A stretch of DNA of 64,000 nucleotides from Sipunculus nudus. Lineage: Eukaryota > Annelida > Sipuncula > Golfingiida > Sipunculidae. Under the pieces are notes generated by a model that was given only the letters and a program-made list of their open reading frames with translations, made no database searches and had not been told where the DNA came from. This document shows, one piece after another, positions 11,006 to 24,388 of this stretch. The stretch lies in assembly GCA_026874595.1 (NCBI GenBank), contig CM049318.1, positions 57,942,250-58,006,249 of the forward strand. The letters are read 5' to 3'. The position numbers and the translations under genes were made by a program. Position 1 is the stretch's first letter. Every line of letters starts with the position of its first letter.

Positions 11006-13401
11006 TTAAATGCCTAACATAAGCTCCCCTGTGTGCATGCATCACTTGACCCAACCAAATAGTTTTTTTTCTATTTTTAGATTGAAAATCTATCAGTGCA
11101 AGACGGTATTGAGAGTCTGACCAAACATATAAAGGCGTGTAAACAGTATATTAAACAGAATATTTTGGACAAGCCAAGCCGCTCCAAATTCTATTTCCAG
11201 GGTCTTGGTCGGTTTTAATATAACAATAACCGACATCTTTCTAGCGTATAATGCGACTTACTGTGTTTGTGGGATCTTTTTCTGCGTTTGAAGAGTTGCC
11301 CTGGTATAGTTCAAGGACCAATTTCCTCCACATGATATCAAAAATAGATATATTCAGAGTGCTTTTAGCCGAGTTAAAAAGGCGGCCTATGCACTAATGC
11401 GTGATCAAATGTTAGAAAAACATGGAATGTAAAAGACAGGTTGCAGGTTTACCTTTATTATTCAGGAATATTAGAGCCTGGGCAGTCGAGTGGCTGAATA
11501 ACGGTCTTAAAAGCGGCGGAGCGAGAAACTTGATTTATATGCTTTCTGATCATTCCTTAAGTACAACACGGAATACCGGAAAATAATATGTGTAATGATC
11601 ATTACCCGTTCATTGTACTTATAACCACAGTATGTCCCTTTACATGATCATGCTATTTTAAAAAAGTATTGTTTCATGCCTCTTCCGTAATTTAAGACAA
11701 ATTTTTACCGAAGGACTATCGTTTATTATTATTTACTATTTTTTTTAATATTTTGAACAAAAATGCAAAGAAACATATTTATTTGATGGGCAGCTAAATT
11801 TGGAATGAGTAATCTGAAATTTATTTTCGAGTTACCCAAAGGGTACCCTGAAATATGAGTTCAAAGTTACCTGGGGTAATATGAAAACGTTACACCTGGC
11901 ATACAAGCCGCCGTATTGATCAGGGGACAAAACACCTTCCTTAAACGCGATTCATGTCTTTTGATAGTACACCTTGTCCGTTGAGGAACTTTATAACCCC
12001 ACACATTTTCCTGGATGTCAGCCGGTCTCCCACGGGAAGGAAGAGGATTACCAAAGGTGCGTCCCTGCGTACATCGGTGTCTGTACACACGAACAGTTAC
12101 ATGGAGTTCAATGAATCAGGTCTGCAATGTGGTCAGATTACTGTCAGACAACTGCTTTTTGAGCGATTTTATATGATTTATTTTTCGACGGTTTCTATCC
12201 AGAGCCCAAAAAGCAAATATTTTGTTGTTTGTAGAGCCATATGCGTCCATCCTGAAAAGTGCATTACCTTGACGACAGCTTAAGGTTTTATAATCCTATT
12301 AATGTCGTGACTTTGGTTTACTGGATCGTGCAGTCAAATAGATGGTTTGTCTGCCCCTGGTTGGCTCTAATAAAATCAGCAAATAATCAGCTAAAATTCA
12401 CAATATTTTAGTAAAATATTTTTTTTTCGGTGGACATTCTTAGGTCCCCCCCCCCCTGAGGACAAAACCACCAATTTTCTTTTTTATTTCTTTTTTTTTA
12501 TTTCTTCTTTCATTTTCTGTTCGCGCTTATCTCCAATATACGAATTTTCTCAAGCTAAAATTTGGACACGATATTAGTCCTAGGCTACAGATTGGCACCT
12601 TGACTTTAATTCTCAGGTTGTACACCCTATAGCCGATTCCCCATTATCGCTCATTTGCGGCCGTCGTGGGGAGGCTTCAATTGCTGGCCCTGCAATAAGA
12701 TACATCCTGTTTTAATATTTGGCTGATCAAAAATTCGTGTTATAATGCTTGCTAAGGAAGGATTAGGCAGAACTTGGTGAAAAGGAGTTAGAATGCTTCC
12801 AATTTCCTTGCAACTGTCACCTTGAACAAACAGAATCTCTCTTTGAAAAAAGTTATATATCACAGTGTAGTAAAAAAAGTTGACCAAAAGAGTTCTTTTT
12901 AAAGATATTTTAAAGGAAATCTCAATAATCAACTCACTACAGTGTAGACAGATAACTCAGTACATTAACAAGGGAAATTAATCATCATTTCCGTACTTTT
13001 ATTGAACGAGGTATTTACACCAAACACAGCTGGCTACCCCACAGTGAAACACAGATATCAGCGCGACCAGATTGTCGCCACTCAATAGTGTAACCCCGCG
13101 TGTAGGGCCTTCTTCAGTGACCTGGCCAGCGATCATTGTATTAGAGGGCATCGCAGCTCAACCATCAGATACATGTTGTATATAAAAAACAGTACATAAA
13201 ACAAATAGATACCTAAGTGGGTCTATGTATATACCATCGCCAGAACTGAATACTTCCCCACACAGGCCTCGTGTTATACATGAGAAATTTCGTCGATGAA
13301 GGCGGTATATCACTCGAGCAGTTTGCGCAAAACCTCTACCAGTCAGGATTTACTTAATTCTTATCTAAACTAATTATCTAAACTATTTATAGTGTTTATT
13401 T
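11006..13401. other. Unique AT-rich DNA, no gene assigned
   Basis: Includes a C11-type run near 12447-12458 next to a T run, and GC-richer patches at 11870-12090 and 13020-13150 with short open frames on both strands but no domain. I see no exon bounded by convincing splice sites and no repeat family. Confidence 0.35.
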
Positions 13402-13660
13402 GACCGGCTCTGTGGTCTAGAGGTAGAACACAAGCCGGGAGGTAGTGTTCAAATCTCACCCAAAAAGAGGTGAGACTTTTCACGGTCGGCCCCCACCCAG
13501 GGTGAGCGCTCTACAATGGGAAGGCTGTGCCCACAGGCGTGTATCACTCACAACCGAGTTGAGGGGGGGGGGATTCTCGGCGTTATGACCCAGCAATAGA
13601 GATGATTACACACCCAGGAACCACTACGCTCATCTATGAGCATGACAAATAGAATTCCGT
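13402..13660 (+). mobile_element. tRNA-derived SINE, family 1
   Basis: Plus-strand copy beginning GACCGGCTCTGTGGTCTAGA (head with box A TGGTCTAGAGG) and a box-B-like GTTCAAATCTC. The body includes GTTATGACCCAGCAATAGAG and GATTACACACCCAGG. A G10 run interrupts it at about 13563. The 3' tail is degraded. Confidence 0.75.
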
Positions 13661-16600
13661 TGGTTATTATAGGACCGTTTAAAAAGTTCTAAAAAAAAAC
13701 ACGAGGAAATATTGTTAAAGTGCAATGCGGACAAAATGATGCTGTACATATATATGTCAGGTGACAAGTACAATACAGGGATAAATTATCGGACCACCTG
13801 TAAATATGTTAAAAAAATAAAAAAAACGCCGGCATATTGTTAAGGGTGCAACCATAGACAAGTGTTTATAAAACATATTCCTCTCCTAAAGCAATAGGTG
13901 TTTGATTTATGTAAGATAACGCTAATATATTGAAAGGACTAAGAGAAGTTTTTATGCATCGGTGGGATAGAACCTTGCTGATCCGCGTGTTGTAAATTTC
14001 TATAAATGTCCGATGAATACTTTTTTCGTTGACATGCTTGGGTCCGCTTCCATGATAACGCCACACGAGACCCCGTAATAAACCCAGTCGACCAGCGGAG
14101 AGAACCACCATACTTGATCAGACAGGTGATCGGCCGGGGAAAATGAGATGTTTATATTCGGACTAAATCACATCTCTAAGACAGCGGCTTCAGACCACTT
14201 GGAGGAATTTACAGCGCTGGAATGGAGTGGTTTCTAACTCCAAGTTCTCCCATGATGTATATATATGGTGTTCTGACCCTAACGTAATTTGTCAGGACAC
14301 TTTGTAAAACATGCGACGAGAAAATCGATTTCTCTCTAGGGTTTCTCCGATTCGTCTTGGGTTCAGATACCACTAATGCTAACAAATAAATAAAAATACA
14401 CTGGCTTAAGGGATTGTTGTACATTTTCCCTGTATTAGCAAAGTGACAACTGGATATAAAACAACCCGAATTAGATTATTGTTTTAAATATACTATTGCA
14501 TCCTTTTTTCAGTCACATGACATATCTTGTTTTTTATCCATGATCTAGTCCCTCAGGAAAGAAAACAAAAAATAAAAAAAGCTGAAAGTTATCAGATACG
14601 AAAACATTTCACAAATGAGTTTGACAAGTGAGTTATGTTGTCGGGGCATCAGCAATGATGATATGTATGCAAATGTGTCGGCAGCCACAGTTTCTAACTT
14701 CATTATGAAGCAATCAGTTCCATTGACTATTTTAACAACCTGAGACCGAGCATGCTGTTTTGAATCAATGATTATTCATTTGCAAGCAAAGATTTCTGAA
14801 TACAGATTAATAATTATAAAACCCATGAATATGTTTTCAGATAAAGAATAAAAATAAAAAAAATCACAGATATATCCCAAATACCTAAATGATAAAATAT
14901 CAGATTTAAAATGGATCGAGTCTGTCGCTTTGTTATGGAAAAATACTATATATTATATAGAAGATAATGATAATAATGTACGTCCAATTTAAGACAATGT
15001 TCGTTCAACTAAAGACAATAACTATTTTATGTATATTAGTGTGTAGTCTTTAATTTCATTATTGCAGAAGGAATCACTGGAAAATTATTGCTTCGTCATC
15101 AATCACGTGAATTGACGACTTGTTTTAGGGGCTCTATACATCAGACGGATTTATTTGGTAATATCATTTTGAAAATTATAGCTTAGTATCCATTAATGGG
15201 GTACTTTATTGCTTTTTTTTTACAATGTTGTTTCATATGTTTTAAAGTTAATGTGTGTTTGTCAATATCGAGCCCTAAATTCCTTTTTGGTTAGTTTCTA
15301 ATCAGGAAATTATTCAATGTTGGATTGAACATAAAGTACGTGCTTACACTAGTTTGAAAGTAATACTGAAAACATCTGATACTTCTTAATCTCATCCCCC
15401 AATAACTATCGATATTTCAACTACTTATTCTCATGTTTAATGATAAAAAACAAGGCAGTTTGTCGTCTTTTAAAATGTATAATTTGATGGAAATAAATTT
15501 TGTGACTTTTAGTGACTTTAATCGTTAGGATCTTATCGAAAGATACACGCATTATAACTTTTTTGAGCAGCAGATATATTCTGGCATTCTGTAGGTAATA
15601 CTACCAGCCGCTAAAAGATGTCGCGTGAGCCAGTATTGAATGTTTGAAAAAATTAATCACGATGTATGTCAACGGAGGGCTCAACCAGGAACCTCCCCCA
15701 ATAACATACCCGAACACTTTGTGTCAGTTGTCGCCAACAGATGGCGCTAGCTAGAAAGGTCTTGTGGTTGGTCTGCATATGCCACTGTACGACAGAAGAA
15801 TAAGACCGTGGACTAAGTTATTACTCTTGCAAAAATAATCCCTCAGGAAGAAACAATAAACGTAGAAACTGAAAGAAAAAGTTCAATAGGCCTACCACGT
15901 AGAAAACTGCCCTTTCCTGGTTGTCGGACATACAAATACCAAGTGCACCTATCGAAAAAGCACAATCGGTTTAACCAGGCTTAGAAATACAGAGAATATA
16001 AAACAGATTTCTAATAACATTAAGACGTATCAAATGACAATCTCTCGTTTCTCTCCGCGAGTTACTGCGTTGGCGAGTAAAATCTGCCACAGAAACCAAA
16101 AGCTTGATGTGATCTGACAGGAAACAGCAATACATCAGAGTATTCGAGAGAACACAGTTTCTATAGTTTTTCCCTGCCAGCAATAAAAGCTGTAATTTTA
16201 AGAATATCCTTTGAGGAGTGTTCTTCTAAAATGTTCCATTCCCTTATAGCCAATATAATGTATAGCATCAAGACCCATTTCCAATGAAAATTCGAGATTA
16301 TCTCTGGATAATGTATATAAATACAGATAACAAGTATGACGAGTTTTTAGTTTATACACGAAGCTTTACCCTAAATATGCAGGGATCAACATGAAAAAAA
16401 CGTTACTCCCCCTCCTCTTCACAGGGTGCTAGTTAAGCCAGAAGTTCTGTTAAAATATTTGAATTTGTTTAAACATATGTATAAATATTATCCACCAAAC
16501 AAGGTTTGAATATTAGGTAAAGTATAAATATGCTATATAAGGAAAATGGAATAAAACTAATGAGCCAAAAACCATTTTCAACTTGTCTTTCTTCTTCTTA

Positions 16601-17720
16601 TTGTACAGCGGAAAATCCATAAGGTAAATCCTGAACGTGGAGTTCCTTAAAGAGTGTGTTTCATTCATGTTTACAGATAAAGCACACTCGCGTACATCGT
16701 GTACATACAAATTGTTTACCTGAATGATCAAAAATAAAAATATTTGCGAGTCTTAGAGTTTTCAAGAATAAATCCATGAAATCTTAAGAGATCAATGAAA
16801 GATGAATCATATTTTTATTATTGACTTCAACATTTATGCATGTTCTCTTAGATATTTTCTGTTTTGGCCGAGCACGCGCCCTGAAAAAAATGTCCTGTCC
16901 GGTGGGCGAGTAGAAACAAAATCGCACTGGCCCACACGGTATTTGGATTCGCCTCCGGGGAGAGGGCGAGTGTTTATGTCGAACCCTGTAAAAATGAAAA
17001 TTGGTCGCCCTGTCTTGGGAAATGGATGAAACTGACATAGATACGCCGGGAACGTCTTGCGCCTTGCACTGTCATAGATCCAGATCCGTGTTATTAATAA
17101 GGTTAAGTCACCTATATCTTAAGTTCTCCAAGGTGAAATAACATATGGAAGGTAAGCTACGATCCAAGCAAGATGGTATTACAGTCCTACAGATATATCT
17201 TTCAGATGGATAACCAAAAAAAAACGACCTTCCTTGACTGAACACAAAATGACCCGTATCAAGTAACTAACACACGGCCGTGATATCAGGATATATGTAT
17301 CTGCTAAACGTAACCCAAATAAGCTAGTTTTATCCCCCGAAAGGATCTATTACCTACCATTATGCCAGTTTCTTCTAATTACCCCCACATGCATGTTCTA
17401 AAAATTGCCAAATCTGGTATAATATTTCTGAAATTTCTCTGTATATATCCATAAGACACATGAGTTGTTATAAGATGCAGGCATTATCGGTTTCTACTTT
17501 AAGGTACATTTGAGAGTTTAATGGTAACTCCATTACCTGGTATCAATGTAATACCTGTATCTGTCAGCTTAAGTCCATCCAAGCTTTTTTGCTTTATACA
17601 GAGGCTGCTACCATATGAAAGTGACCTTTTTTTACATACCAGGTATGATAAATACACATTGGATATAGTGTTTTATTCATAAGATATGATGGCATCTGAC
17701 AATATTTCGCTCTACAACCG
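13661..17720. other. Gene desert segment
   Basis: About 4 kb without a recognised gene or repeat. Short open frames at 13866-14111, 14209-14424, 15971-16183 and 16513-16731 are 70-81 codons with no domain. 16860-17030 is a GC-richer patch with open frames on both strands of 75-84 codons and no recognisable product. 14440-15600 is very AT-rich. Confidence 0.35.
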
Positions 17721-17797
17721 TATGCTTTACGTAGGCTAATACCAGGCGCTCAGTGGTGCAAATACGTAAGCATAGCGCGCACGCCACCTGGTAGCCC
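17721..17797. repeat. Two interleaved inverted repeats
   Basis: Arm A TATGCTTTACGTA (17721) pairs with TACGTAAGCATA (17763), and arm B GGCTAATACCAGGCG (17734) pairs with CGCCACCTGGTAGCC (17783). The order A-B-A'-B' is interleaved, so the two stems cannot nest. Confidence 0.55.
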
Positions 17798-18424
17798 TAT
17801 ACCGCGCAACTTCAAAAATCAAGATTTTTAACTTCCAACCGGTGTTTCTTTTGTGTTTCCTATTTCATATTCCTTCTTGTCGTTTAAGAGCCGTCGCACA
17901 TGCGCAAAATAGGACCTCTGTTCACGCAGTCTTGATATTGTAAACATACAAACGCGAATTGTGTTTACTCACACAAAGATACACACATGCGTATTAACAT
18001 GTGAGCTGGAGATAGTATTGCTGCATTCGTTAACTCTGGGTAATATGGTAAATACGAGCTGACAAGTGGGAAGTAGCGTTCGACACGTGGCCCCGGTAGT
18101 ATTTACCACTGGAGAACTGGGGCTTGATGGAGCCCATCTGTCCCACTGTCCGATCTGCCTTCAGCTTTATCTTCCGCTTTGACGGCGTCAAGGGAGCAAA
18201 TAATGATACCAATATTTTCCTGCTGAAAATAATTTTTTTTTCAGAGTCAAGTAAAATTGAACCAATCTGACATATAACATATTTTTGTAAATCAGGCTGT
18301 TTGACAGAGAGGATCAAATTTGGTTCGTGTAGCAGTCACTGGCCATTACCGATCACATAAATAAGATCTATTATGTAAACAACGAACCCCCTGCTTTCAA
18401 CCAATGACCTTTTTTTAAGACAAA
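17798..18424. other. Unique DNA with a weak minus-strand exon candidate
   Basis: On the minus strand an acceptor-like TTATTTTCAG at about 18221-18230 is followed by roughly 110 bases of GC-richer sequence and a donor-like GTAAAT near 18103. One frame across it stays open with a basic segment including KRKIKLK. I cannot name a family, and a second frame is also open, so this is only a candidate. Confidence 0.2.
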
Positions 18425-18563
18425 TCCAATGCATGACGGGGGGTTTTGGGGGACGACCCCCCCCCCCCCACCCCCGCCCTTAACCAACGACCGATTTTAG
18501 ACAATTTTTATGCCTGACACCCGTTGACTCCTCCCCTGCAAAATCCTGGATCCGCACCTGACA
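18425..18563. mobile_element. hAT-like GGATCCAGG-terminal MITE remnant with poly-C
   Basis: A poly-C run near 18460-18471 precedes a terminus ATCCTGGATCCGCACCTG, the inverted form of the CAGnnGCGGATCCAGGA-type hAT terminus seen also at 42560, 45635, 49764 and 58455. Confidence 0.45.
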
Positions 18564-19035
18564 ACGTGCTCACAACCAAACATCTAATCAATTAATTATG
18601 GCTAAAAATTTAATCATATAATGATACTAAAATATGATAATAATAAAATAACAATGTAAATATCCTAATTCCCATTTGATGCGCTATTTTTTTACTGAGC
18701 GTCACGGACATATTTTCTTTCTATTGAAAGCCCTGACGCAATTATGAATACATTAAAGAACTTGAATTCTGCCGACCCTGATGTGGGACAGATAAAAAGA
18801 AACCATTTGCATGATCGAGACCTGAACATCCGAGACCGGGAAAAATTAGTCACGACACGGGTCTTCCAACCCACATCTCTGCTTAATAGTTAGTTATCGA
18901 TGACGTCCAATGGGAATTTAAATGAAAAAAATTATTCACTGACAGCAGTTGACGGCAGCAAGCAAAGGACATTTATGTGAATCAGCGCGGAACAAAAACA
19001 GTGGGTAAAAGCTGTATAACAAGAACACTCACGGG
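18564..19035. other. AT-rich unique DNA
   Basis: No gene or repeat recognised; a 60-codon minus-strand open frame has no domain. Confidence 0.3.
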
Positions 19036-19162
19036 ACTGGTCAAAAGTAGTCTTAATTCACAGGTGGTCTTTGGAGTAAGGTCAGTTATGACCATGAGTG
19101 AGTGCTTTCGGTTCATTCAAGGGTGGTCTTAATAGACGTGGTCTTTCAGACAGGTACCACTG
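19036..19162 (+). mobile_element. pogo/Tigger-like element, right end
   Basis: Ends GACAGGTACCACTG followed by TA, and contains GGTGGTCTTAATAGACG. The inverted form begins CAGTGGTACCTGTC, the style of Tigger/pogo terminal repeats, which insert at TA. No left end or transposase is present nearby. Confidence 0.5.
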
Positions 19163-20689
19163 TAGTCCCCACTTATATCCCAGGACGAGGCACAATGAAG
19201 TTCTAAAGCAAACCACACAGTTCCAAAGAATGCATCGACAAAGCTTGTGCCCATACATTATGCAACACGCGTCCTCTCATGCACAGATGTACACAAAAAC
19301 GACAAACGTGTGCCATCTTGGCAGCCTGATCCAGGGGAGAGTTCTTTCACATGTGATCTGTCTATAAAAGCTAAGGATAGATCTCATGCCAACATTTATC
19401 CGCACAGCACGCTTTTACACCGATATCGACCTATTTCGCCTGAGAAGTGTAAATTACAATCATTTAGTAAATAGAGCAAATACAGAGTATGCTTCGACAA
19501 CATTCATTCCAATATAACCAACAACAGGTAGTTCAGCGACACCTCTTGTGATCTTTTCAGCATTATGGAAAAGGATTACCTGCATGGATAGGGGGATTAA
19601 CCATTATTGCATGCTGACATCAGACACGATTCACAAGGGATCGCGAGTCACATGTTGTTACATTTTCTGACCATGCACGTGGGTCGGCGACAGGGTCAAA
19701 TGTCAGGTCAAAAATGCTTAAATCCTTCACTGCCAGTAAATTTCATTCATGTGCAAACGATACCTTAACCTTGCGCCATGGTAAAGGAGGGTTATGTGGG
19801 TTTCGTCCCTTCCAAGACAACTTGAAATTGTTCTTTATTTTCTTTTAAAAAATGGTACAATATATTCATTTGAGGTAAGCATCTTAGGTACATATATAAA
19901 TATATGTTTTTGTATTAATGATTCTTAATAAACAACGCCTGTTTTATTGTTTTAAAGTTTAGTCATTGCACCCCTCTCCCCCCTTCCTTTAAAGAAACCT
20001 TTGAAACAGTCCTGCATGCAGTTTAAATCCTTCATTTCCCGTAAAATAACGGGGATTCAAGGCGTCCTACGGAGGAGCGACCATAGCAAAGCGCCGGAGA
20101 CAGATAACGTTCCCATTACACGGGTTAAGTTTATACTGATTACAGTGTCGGCGAGGAATGTATCCCTGACAGCACATACGGCCATACCGTCTGCAAGTGA
20201 GAACCAACTGAGATATTGCTCGTTCCCGTAGAAGGATGGTGCATTGTAGGCTATATAATGGTATATCCGCCCTGCCCTGGTTTCTGTCTCTTGTCTGCAA
20301 TGTATTCTGAGACTGCTCAGGGTTCGTAATACTTCGAAATTTTTACCTTTTCCACGGTCACACATTTAGTCACACTTCACTCAGTGTAAACGTGATTCTG
20401 TTTTCTGTTCTTATATGCACTCTAGCATGCAAAAAGAACCGCATGTTTTCAATAGTAACCCTGTTAAATAAGAGACACGCGTGTGCGGTAAAAACAAACA
20501 GGAAAATATAGGAGATGAGGGCCTAAATGCCGAAAAGTATAAGATTTATAGGATAATATAGGAAATATAAGGAAACGGTGGAGCACAACCTGTAAAATAT
20601 TTTGTTTTTGTGTCATGTCTTTTTACTACTTATTGGCTACTAATGTGGAAAACGTCGAGGTGTTCACCTTTCTAACGGATTTGTACAAA
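19163..20689. other. Unique DNA, no gene assigned
   Basis: 20040-20370 is GC-richer with overlapping open frames of 76-102 codons on both strands; the 102-codon minus-strand frame ends in a hydrophobic stretch but lacks splice-bounded context or a family. I leave it as non-coding. Confidence 0.3.
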
Positions 20690-20985
20690 ATGAACAAGAG
20701 CACAGCAAACGTGTATAATACGCCTGTCGTGTATCAGGTGACCTCTGACCTTATTAAATATGCATAAATTTGATGAGAAGGTAATCAGGTGAGGATTTCT
20801 ATTGGTAAATGTGTATGAGTTTCATGATAATCCTAATGATTTCGAGATAATCTGTTAGTAAGTAGTTATGGTGAGTTTCGTGAAAATCCATCAAATTATC
20901 ACGGCGACACTTAAAGTTAACGGACGGACGGACTGACGGTTGGTATTCCATAATACTCACGTTATATGCCGGGCGTATAATAATG
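20690..20985 (+). repeat. Dispersed repeat of bivalve style
   Basis: Contains AGGTGACCTCTGACCTT, then TGGTGAGTTTCGTGAAAATC, then ACGGACGGACGGACTGACGG and CCGGGCGTATAATAATGAC. Degenerate repeats ending in ACGGACGGAC and GGGCGTATAA are frequent in bivalve genomes; this is recalled, not searched. Single copy in this window. Confidence 0.45.
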
Positions 20986-21904
20986 ACTTTCCGTGCACGT
21001 GTTTGCCTGTCTGAGACAGGCGGGAAGGCGTTTTTACGACGCCTGCTGTTATAATTAGACATACCAGGTATGTAAAATATATACGAAAAATATCGTTTTC
21101 ATCTCAAAATATTATGGTATATACTGATATTCCATTCTTAAACCGTTCGCTTACTCCTGGGCACACACATGGAAAAAGCCTGCATCGGGCGCTATCAGTG
21201 TTGCAAAATATTAACGTAGCGAGCACCTCAGAGGTCATCTGCCAGAAGTCATCTGCCAGCAGAATACCCTATCGAAAAGAAAAGATGTCTGGGACGACTG
21301 CAGAATATAACTGCTGTGCCAGGACCGTAATCAGCTTTGGGCACTAACGGTGAACAGTACTAAGTAAACTAAAGATAATTGGAGAGACGACCAATGGGAC
21401 ATTGAAAGATTATTAGGTCTAATTCAGAATTTTCCTGAATTTCTGAATCTTTATTATTTGGGATAGCTACAATCATATCATTGATTTTCCTGTAGGAGAA
21501 GCTTACGTGTTTCTAGGCGAAATGGAATTAAACGAACTTTAGATCAGAAAAGTGGAGAATGAAAAAAAATTGCTCTCATGTTCATGTTTCCTCGGATAAA
21601 AATAATTTTAAAATGAGATATCCTATTTCAATTTACTATCAACGTACCCAAGCTAAAGAAAATTAATCAAATTGTGTGCATTTCCCTTTCTTATCTTTAG
21701 GCAGATCATTTTGTAATTATTCATCTTTTCCCAAAAAATATGAGCTGAACTGCAAACTTTCCAAATAAATTGAGATCACTAACTTTTACTCAGTAGCAAC
21801 AAGAAAGTTTCATGCACTGCGGTATTTTGTAGTCTTTGCTCCTATTCGGGAATAAGTTCAAATATTTTTAAGTTAGTCGTTACATTCACATAAGTTGTAA
21901 TTAA
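20986..21904. other. Unique DNA, no gene seen
   Basis: Includes a 77-codon plus-strand frame at 21114 with no domain. No repeat family recognised. Confidence 0.3.
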
Positions 21905-22228
21905 CGTGTGTTTTTAAACGCGCGGTATAAGCGGTATGCGAAAACGATATTTCCGCTCTATTTATTTTATCATTAACCGTTTATACTGGGCCCGAGGTAT
22001 GCGGTATGATAAGTGAAGAACTGGACCCGCATACCGCTCAGTGGCTGTAGCGCCCACGGGATGGGGTTCTGGTTACCCTGTATTTGACCAAGGGATCCAG
22101 AAGGTTTTGACATCACCAGTCCAATACGGCAGTATACCGTCAACACCGACAAGTAAATGATCCATGCATTCTGTATACCGCGTTCTGTTGCCGCAATCCG
22201 CAAACTGCGCATTATGTAAACGCAGCTT
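21905..22228. mobile_element. MITE with GCGGTAT subterminal motifs
   Basis: The left end TGTGTTTTTAAACGCGCGG and the inverse of the right end (TGCGTTTACATAATGCGCAG) align as an imperfect inverted repeat of about 35 bases. GCGGTAT or ATACCGC occurs at least four times inside in both orientations. About 320 bp, non-coding. The superfamily is not clear. Confidence 0.55.
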
Positions 22229-23577
22229 AAAACAGATATTTCAGTTTCTGTTGAATGTCATTGTAATTGACCTAAAGCCCCGCCCACCAATATAATTATT
22301 AAAATCTGTATATAATTAGGATTTAAATAAGACTTAAATAGGATTAAAATTCTGTAAGGAAGATAATATGAATATATTTAAAATCTCACAAAGATTCATA
22401 GGGAATAATAAAACAGGGTTGTCATCAGTAATCCAATTTCACAAATGAATTCTTAAGCTTTCAGGTTGACCACAAATGCATCGTCAATATTGTAAATTTC
22501 AAACCTGTATCAAAAGCAAATATTTCTTTGTCTCAGTTATTTACAACCGCACTTTTTTTGTCAATTGTTCATCGCTACATCTTGCTTGTGTCACATTTAT
22601 TCTTTCAAGCTTCGTAAATTTACCTCAGTTTATACAGTGTTACACTGCATTCAGCGATAATTAAATGTAAAATCTGGTACAGAAATATTTTTTTCTGCAG
22701 AATACTTCCACATATCTTCGTCAGAATAGTGATTCCTCTTCATAATAAGGAATGAAAACAGGACAACTTAAAAACGTTTTTATATATGAGCCCCTTTCAG
22801 GTCACTTTAGTGTGTGGTTTGAGAGATTTGACAATATAATATGGCTGGCCATTTTCTTGTGTTCTCCTTTTACTTGGCGAATTTTCCAGCAATGTCAGAA
22901 CCATTTGTAGATCACTCCATCTTCAAAATGTAATTCTGCTGTCACGGACCGCAACCCAAGGAAATCAATTTGCAGTTGTCCAAAAGCAATTACACACGCA
23001 GTCGGAAATTTGAGACTGGCTGCACGGTTTTATAGAGACATAACTGGTTCTTAAGCGATCACTGAAACACATTTACGCAGCTCACCACGTTCTGGGCCGA
23101 GAAAATATTACTAATCGATCATTCTTTGGAATGGTTGAATACTTTCTTCTCCATAAAGATTCGGAAAACCCCAAATTTCTTATCTTTATTTAATCCATAA
23201 CCCGTGCTATCAAGTAAATTTTTTTCACATGCAAATAACGTGTGTGATTAACAGAAATTCATCTCCTGAAATTAATCTAATTATTCACAGCTGTAATTAG
23301 ATTGGTCTAAAATATCATCAACATGGATATAAGGGATTAAAAATGCAAGAGTTATCCCGAAAAGGTGACGCATTTTGATTTGCTAATTATTCATTGTTGT
23401 TTAAGCACCTCCGTTTTTTATGTCGGAGAGGATCAAATTAAAATCAAATTTATTCACACAGGCGTCTCTTTCAGCAGTTCTTATCATTATACGGACAGGT
23501 CTCTGTCAAACTAAAGCACTAAGCCTTATCAAAACTACGTCTCTCTTTTTGCAGTAATTATAGAAATATACTTCTAA
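22229..23577. other. Unique AT-rich DNA
   Basis: No gene. 23190-23420 is dense in ATTAAT/TAATTA words without an open frame and could be regulatory, on composition only. Confidence 0.3.
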
Positions 23578-23860
23578 CTAGAATGGCTTTGCAGCGCGTG
23601 TATTTGTGTGTTTCTGTGTTAGTTTGTTCACAACATAAATCATGCAGACATGAAAGGAATTATGACATTTTCAGGGCATTTCGGGAATGGGCCAAGCAAG
23701 GATCGATTAGATTTTGTACTGATCCAGCATCTTCTCCGGATTCTTGAGTGTCATCAAAGAATAATCACAAATGCACGGTCGCTTGTGTACGAATGCATAT
23801 CAGTGTGGCCCGCCACCTGTTCAGGTCACGCTCAAGAACCAATCACCTGGAAGTGACGGT
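23578..23860 (+). repeat. Dispersed repeat family 2, copy c
   Basis: Contains TTGTTCACAACATAAATCAT, TCAGGGCATTTCGGGAATGG, GATCGATTAGATTTTG and GTGTCATCAAAGAATAATCA in family order. The 3' end is diverged. Confidence 0.6.
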
Positions 23861-24388
23861 GTCCACTGTTAGTGTAGTCGCCCATGTAGCAAAATCACAG
23901 TCCTGTAGGAATTTAATGCCCAAATTGAGATATCACTTGCTTTCACTTCATTTAGGTGTAAGCTGATGAAAAATGCTAGGTAACAAACTTTATCAACCCT
24001 CTGACCACCTAAAAATCCAAGATGGCCGCCATCATATAAAAAAGCCTAGATAATGCTTTGATATTGCAACTATCCCATCAAAATGAATAATATTGGATCG
24101 ATTTATAAGATTTTGAATGAGCACTGTTAATACCAACTACTCCAGGAGCTGTTAAAAGGTTAGGGAGGGTATTCAAGGTCAAGGTCAAACTTATTTACCA
24201 ACCTTCTATCATAAGAATAACATTAGACATCTTGGGGATTACGCTGTCATATATTATGTAATATGGGTTTCAAATAGTCAACATTTGAAATAATTGTCTT
24301 TATAATTGTTATGGCAGAATTATATACAATAGGGACGATATTAAAATACATTACATTATGATACTGTCATATGTTTTTCAAACGGACA
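23861..24388. other. Unique DNA with GGCCGCCAT-type motif
   Basis: Near 24011 the word TCCAAGATGGCCGCCAT resembles a YY1-type site and recurs in weaker form in the array at 27511-28010. CAAGGTCAAGGTCAAAC lies near 24177. No gene. Confidence 0.3.

Noticed and set aside
20057-20365. 102-codon minus-strand frame with a hydrophobic C-terminal stretch
   Set aside because: Several overlapping frames are open on both strands, with no splice-bounded structure and no recognised family.
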